Of a DNA stretch of 64,000 bases, positions 62,387 to 64,000 are shown in pieces. This DNA is from an uncultured Flavobacteriales bacterium (GTDB lineage Bacteria; Bacteroidota; Bacteroidia; Flavobacteriales_D; Sanyastnellaceae). The translations under genes were made by a program, and so were the position numbers. Every line of letters starts with the position of its first letter. The first letter of the stretch is position 1. The notes under the pieces were generated by a model. That model was not told where the DNA came from. It saw only the letters and a program-made list of their open reading frames with translations, and searched no databases. The stretch spans positions 124,001 to 188,000 of the forward strand of contig CALLLH010000005.1 of NCBI GenBank assembly GCA_938082505.1, in the 5' to 3' direction.

Positions 62387-63357
62387 TTCTTGCGGGAAAT
62401 CGTAAAGTCGACGAGGTTGGCGAGTGCGGTCCTGGCGTCTCCCGCGGGCAAGGCCTCGAGCAACGCCAGCGCACGGTCGCGGTGTTCCTGCATCCTTTGC
62501 TCCGCGTAAGCCATGCCGGGACCTGCCAAGATGCGTTCCATGAGGGCTTGGGCAAGGGCGGGGTCTTCCTTGCTTTTCTTGATGCCGCGCACGGTCTTCC
62601 TCCTCTCCATGGAGCCCATGGATTGCAGGGTGTGGATCAAAGGCAGGGTCATCTTCCGCTCCTTGATGTCACCCCCGGTTGGCTTGCCGGTGGAGGATGA
62701 AGGCGAGAAATCGAGCAGGTCGTCCTTGATCTGAAAGGCGATGCCCATTTCCTCTCCGAACCGGCGCATGTGTTCCACTTGTTCCGCGTTGCCACCCGCG
62801 CTGGCCGTTCCCGCGGCGCAGCACGCGGCGATGAGGGAGGCCGTCTTGCGGCGGATGATGTCGAAATACACGGATTCCGTGATGTCGAGTCGCCTTGCCT
62901 TCTCGATTTGGAGAAGTTCGCCCTCACTCATGGCTTCGACAGCCTTGGAGGTGATGCGGAGGAGGTCGATGCCCTCGTGTTCCATCGAGATGAGCAACCC
63001 CCTTGAGAGCAGGTAATCTCCGACCAGGACCGCCACCTTGGACTTCCAGAGGGCGTTGATGGAGAGGAATCCGCGCCGGGTATCTGCCGCATCGACCACA
63101 TCGTCGTGCACGAGGGTGGCGGTATGGAGCAGTTCAATCAGGGTCGCGGCGATATGGCTGCGTTCCGTGGTTCCGCCGTTGGCCGCTGCACTCAGATAGA
63201 CCAACAGGGGCCGCATCTGCTTCCCCTTGGAACGCACGATGTATCGTGTGATGTGGTCAAGGAGGGGGACGGAAGTCCGCATGGCCTCTTTGAAGTGCCC
63301 TTGGAATTCACGCATTTCGCGGTCCACGGGCTGCCGGATGGTGGCGAGATTGGCCAT
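62383..63357 (-). CDS. Trans-polyprenyl diphosphate synthase
   Basis: 324 residues. First Asp-rich motif LVHDDVVDAADTRR (DDxxD) near residue 84; second FQIKDDLLDFS near 209. GKQMRPLLV is the pyrophosphate-binding GKxxRP loop. It makes an all-trans polyprenyl diphosphate, probably C40-type for quinone side chains. TAACTTCG ends 4 nt upstream of the start, identical to the pepP element. Confidence 0.94.
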   Translation of the reverse strand: MANLATIRQPVDREMREFQGHFKEAMRTSVPLLDHITRYIVRSKGKQMRPLLVYLSAAANGGTTERSHIAATLIELLHTATLVHDDVVDAADTRRGFLSINALWKSKVAVLVGDYLLSRGLLISMEHEGIDLLRITSKAVEAMSEGELLQIEKARRLDITESVYFDIIRRKTASLIAACCAAGTASAGGNAEQVEHMRRFGEEMGIAFQIKDDLLDFSPSSSTGKPTGGDIKERKMTLPLIHTLQSMGSMERRKTVRGIKKSKEDPALAQALMERILAGPGMAYAEQRMQEHRDRALALLEALPAGDARTALANLVDFTISRKK

Positions 63358-63361
63358 GAAG

Positions 63362-63369
63362 CGAAGTTA
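63362..63369 (-). promoter_or_regulatory. Candidate -7 element TAACTTCG before the polyprenyl synthase gene
   Basis: TAACTTCG lies 4 nt upstream of ATG 63357. It matches the pepP element exactly. Confidence 0.4.
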
Positions 63370-63409
63370 CCTTCCCAACCTCTGGGAGCGTCAGGTGGGG
63401 TCGTGGATG

Positions 63410-63417
63410 TATTTTGC
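63410..63417 (+). promoter_or_regulatory. Candidate -7 element TATTTTGC before yicC
   Basis: TATTTTGC ends 3 nt before the yicC ATG at 63421, divergent from the polyprenyl synthase promoter. Confidence 0.35.
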
Positions 63418-63420
63418 GGC

Positions 63421-64000
63421 ATGATCCTGTCCATGACCGGCTACGGCAAGGCCGAAGCGCACATCGGAGCGCGCAAGTACACGGTGGAAATCCGGTCACT
63501 CAACGGGAAGGGACTTGACCTGTCCGTGCGCATGCCCTCTCATTTCCGCGAGAAGGAAATGGAATTCAGAAAGGAGGTTGGAAAGGTTGTGGGACGCGGC
63601 AAGACGGACTGTTTCGTTCACTTCGAATCGGATGCCGCCGATGTGCGCCACGAGGTCAATGCTGCGCTGGTTCAGCAATACGTGGACCAACTCGATGTTG
63701 TTTTCGAGGCCAACGGGGTGCCCCCCTCGAATGTCGACGGCCAAAACCAGAAGCTTCAATCCGCGCTGCGGTTTCCCGATGTGGTCAGCGCCACCCGGGA
63801 TACGCTCGACGAGAACGAATGGAAGGGCCTCCAGGGCCTCGTCCACGAAGCCTGTGCCGGGCTGGTGGCCTACCGGACCCAGGAGGGCGCCACGCTCGAG
63901 CTGGACTTCAGGCAGCGGGTCGGCCGGATCGACCAGCTCCGCGCAGAACTCGAACCGCTGCTGGAGGCACGGACCGCGAGGGTGAGGAGCAAACTCAGGG
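63421..64000 (+). CDS. YicC/YloC family endoribonuclease (3' end beyond window)
   Basis: 193 codons are visible before the right edge, with no stop. The N-terminus MILSMTGYGKAE and EIRSLNGKGLDLSVRMP are the YicC_N signature. The family C-terminal DUF1732 domain is only beginning. YicC proteins are Mn-dependent endoribonucleases that affect small-RNA turnover in E. coli and stress adaptation in several bacteria. Confidence 0.9.
   Translation, partial: MILSMTGYGKAEAHIGARKYTVEIRSLNGKGLDLSVRMPSHFREKEMEFRKEVGKVVGRGKTDCFVHFESDAADVRHEVNAALVQQYVDQLDVVFEANGVPPSNVDGQNQKLQSALRFPDVVSATRDTLDENEWKGLQGLVHEACAGLVAYRTQEGATLELDFRQRVGRIDQLRAELEPLLEARTARVRSKLR

Noticed and set aside
1-64000. CRISPR arrays, insertion sequences, phage genes or integrases
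   Set aside because: No regularly spaced direct repeats, transposase or integrase motifs were seen on either strand.

Overview
The window comes from a GC-rich member of the Bacteroidota, most likely an aerobic Flavobacteriia-type bacterium. The evidence is lineage-typical: three proteins with type B and one with type A type IX secretion (T9SS) C-terminal domains, two PorP/SprF partner proteins, SprB-type repeats, DUF4175, DUF4292 and DUF3108 proteins, a Bacteroidota-type biosynthetic arginine decarboxylase, and TAnnTTTG-like -7 promoter elements with almost no Shine-Dalgarno sequences. Genes are packed very tightly, with about ten 4-nt ATGA stop/start overlaps. There is no phage, IS element, CRISPR array or rRNA operon.

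Layout. 1-7.6 kb: a truncated DUF4175 membrane protein, a T9SS type A lamin-tail protein, an EamA permease and HemW. 7.6-16.2 kb: an orphan biotin carrier protein, then two consecutive pairs of T9SS type B surface protein plus PorP/SprF protein, the second with about 18 SprB-like repeats. 16.2-25.8 kb: an unknown acidic protein, RsmI, RadA, a giant T9SS type B protein, LepA and RlmN. 25.8-33.6 kb: an orphan LytTR regulator, a serine hydrolase, LipB, a sugar-phosphate isomerase, LysS, a lipoprotein of the C26 glutamine-amidotransferase-like family and an M23 lipoprotein. 33.7-41.2 kb: a tryptophan-dioxygenase-family protein, DUF3108, RidA, MiaE, aminopeptidase P, a methyltransferase and RNase R. 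41.2-42 kb: three tRNA genes and a 45-codon dockerin-like mini-ORF. 42-48.3 kb: a flippase and a sulfotransferase, then a polyamine cluster (arginine decarboxylase, agmatinase, deoxyhypusine-synthase-like enzyme, small acidic protein) and a fourth tRNA. 48.4-56.8 kb: FeoA facing FeoB tail to tail, with FeoB the last gene of a seven-gene overlapping run (crotonase, Dut, nucleotidyltransferase, TPR lipoprotein, DUF4292, EnvC-like, FeoB). 56.8-64 kb: a two-domain peptide-ABC ATPase, the tyrosine catabolic pair HPPD/homogentisate dioxygenase, a glucosaminidase, a MORN lipoprotein, a polyprenyl synthase and a truncated YicC.

How the genes work together. Three themes stand out: cell-surface display through T9SS; cell-envelope and peptidoglycan remodelling (two LytM-type proteins, a glucosaminidase, a flippase, a sugar nucleotidyltransferase); and aromatic amino acid and polyamine metabolism. 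The most interesting regulatory observation is that many lead genes have a TAnnTT(TG/CG/GC) element ending only 3-10 nt before the start codon, which predicts leaderless or nearly leaderless mRNAs. Other points worth checking are the arginine-containing upstream ORF before the arginine decarboxylase gene, the deoxyhypusine-synthase-like enzyme in an organism class without eIF5A, and the convergent feoA/feoB pair overlapping in a perfect palindrome. No obvious undescribed defence or mobile system is visible.
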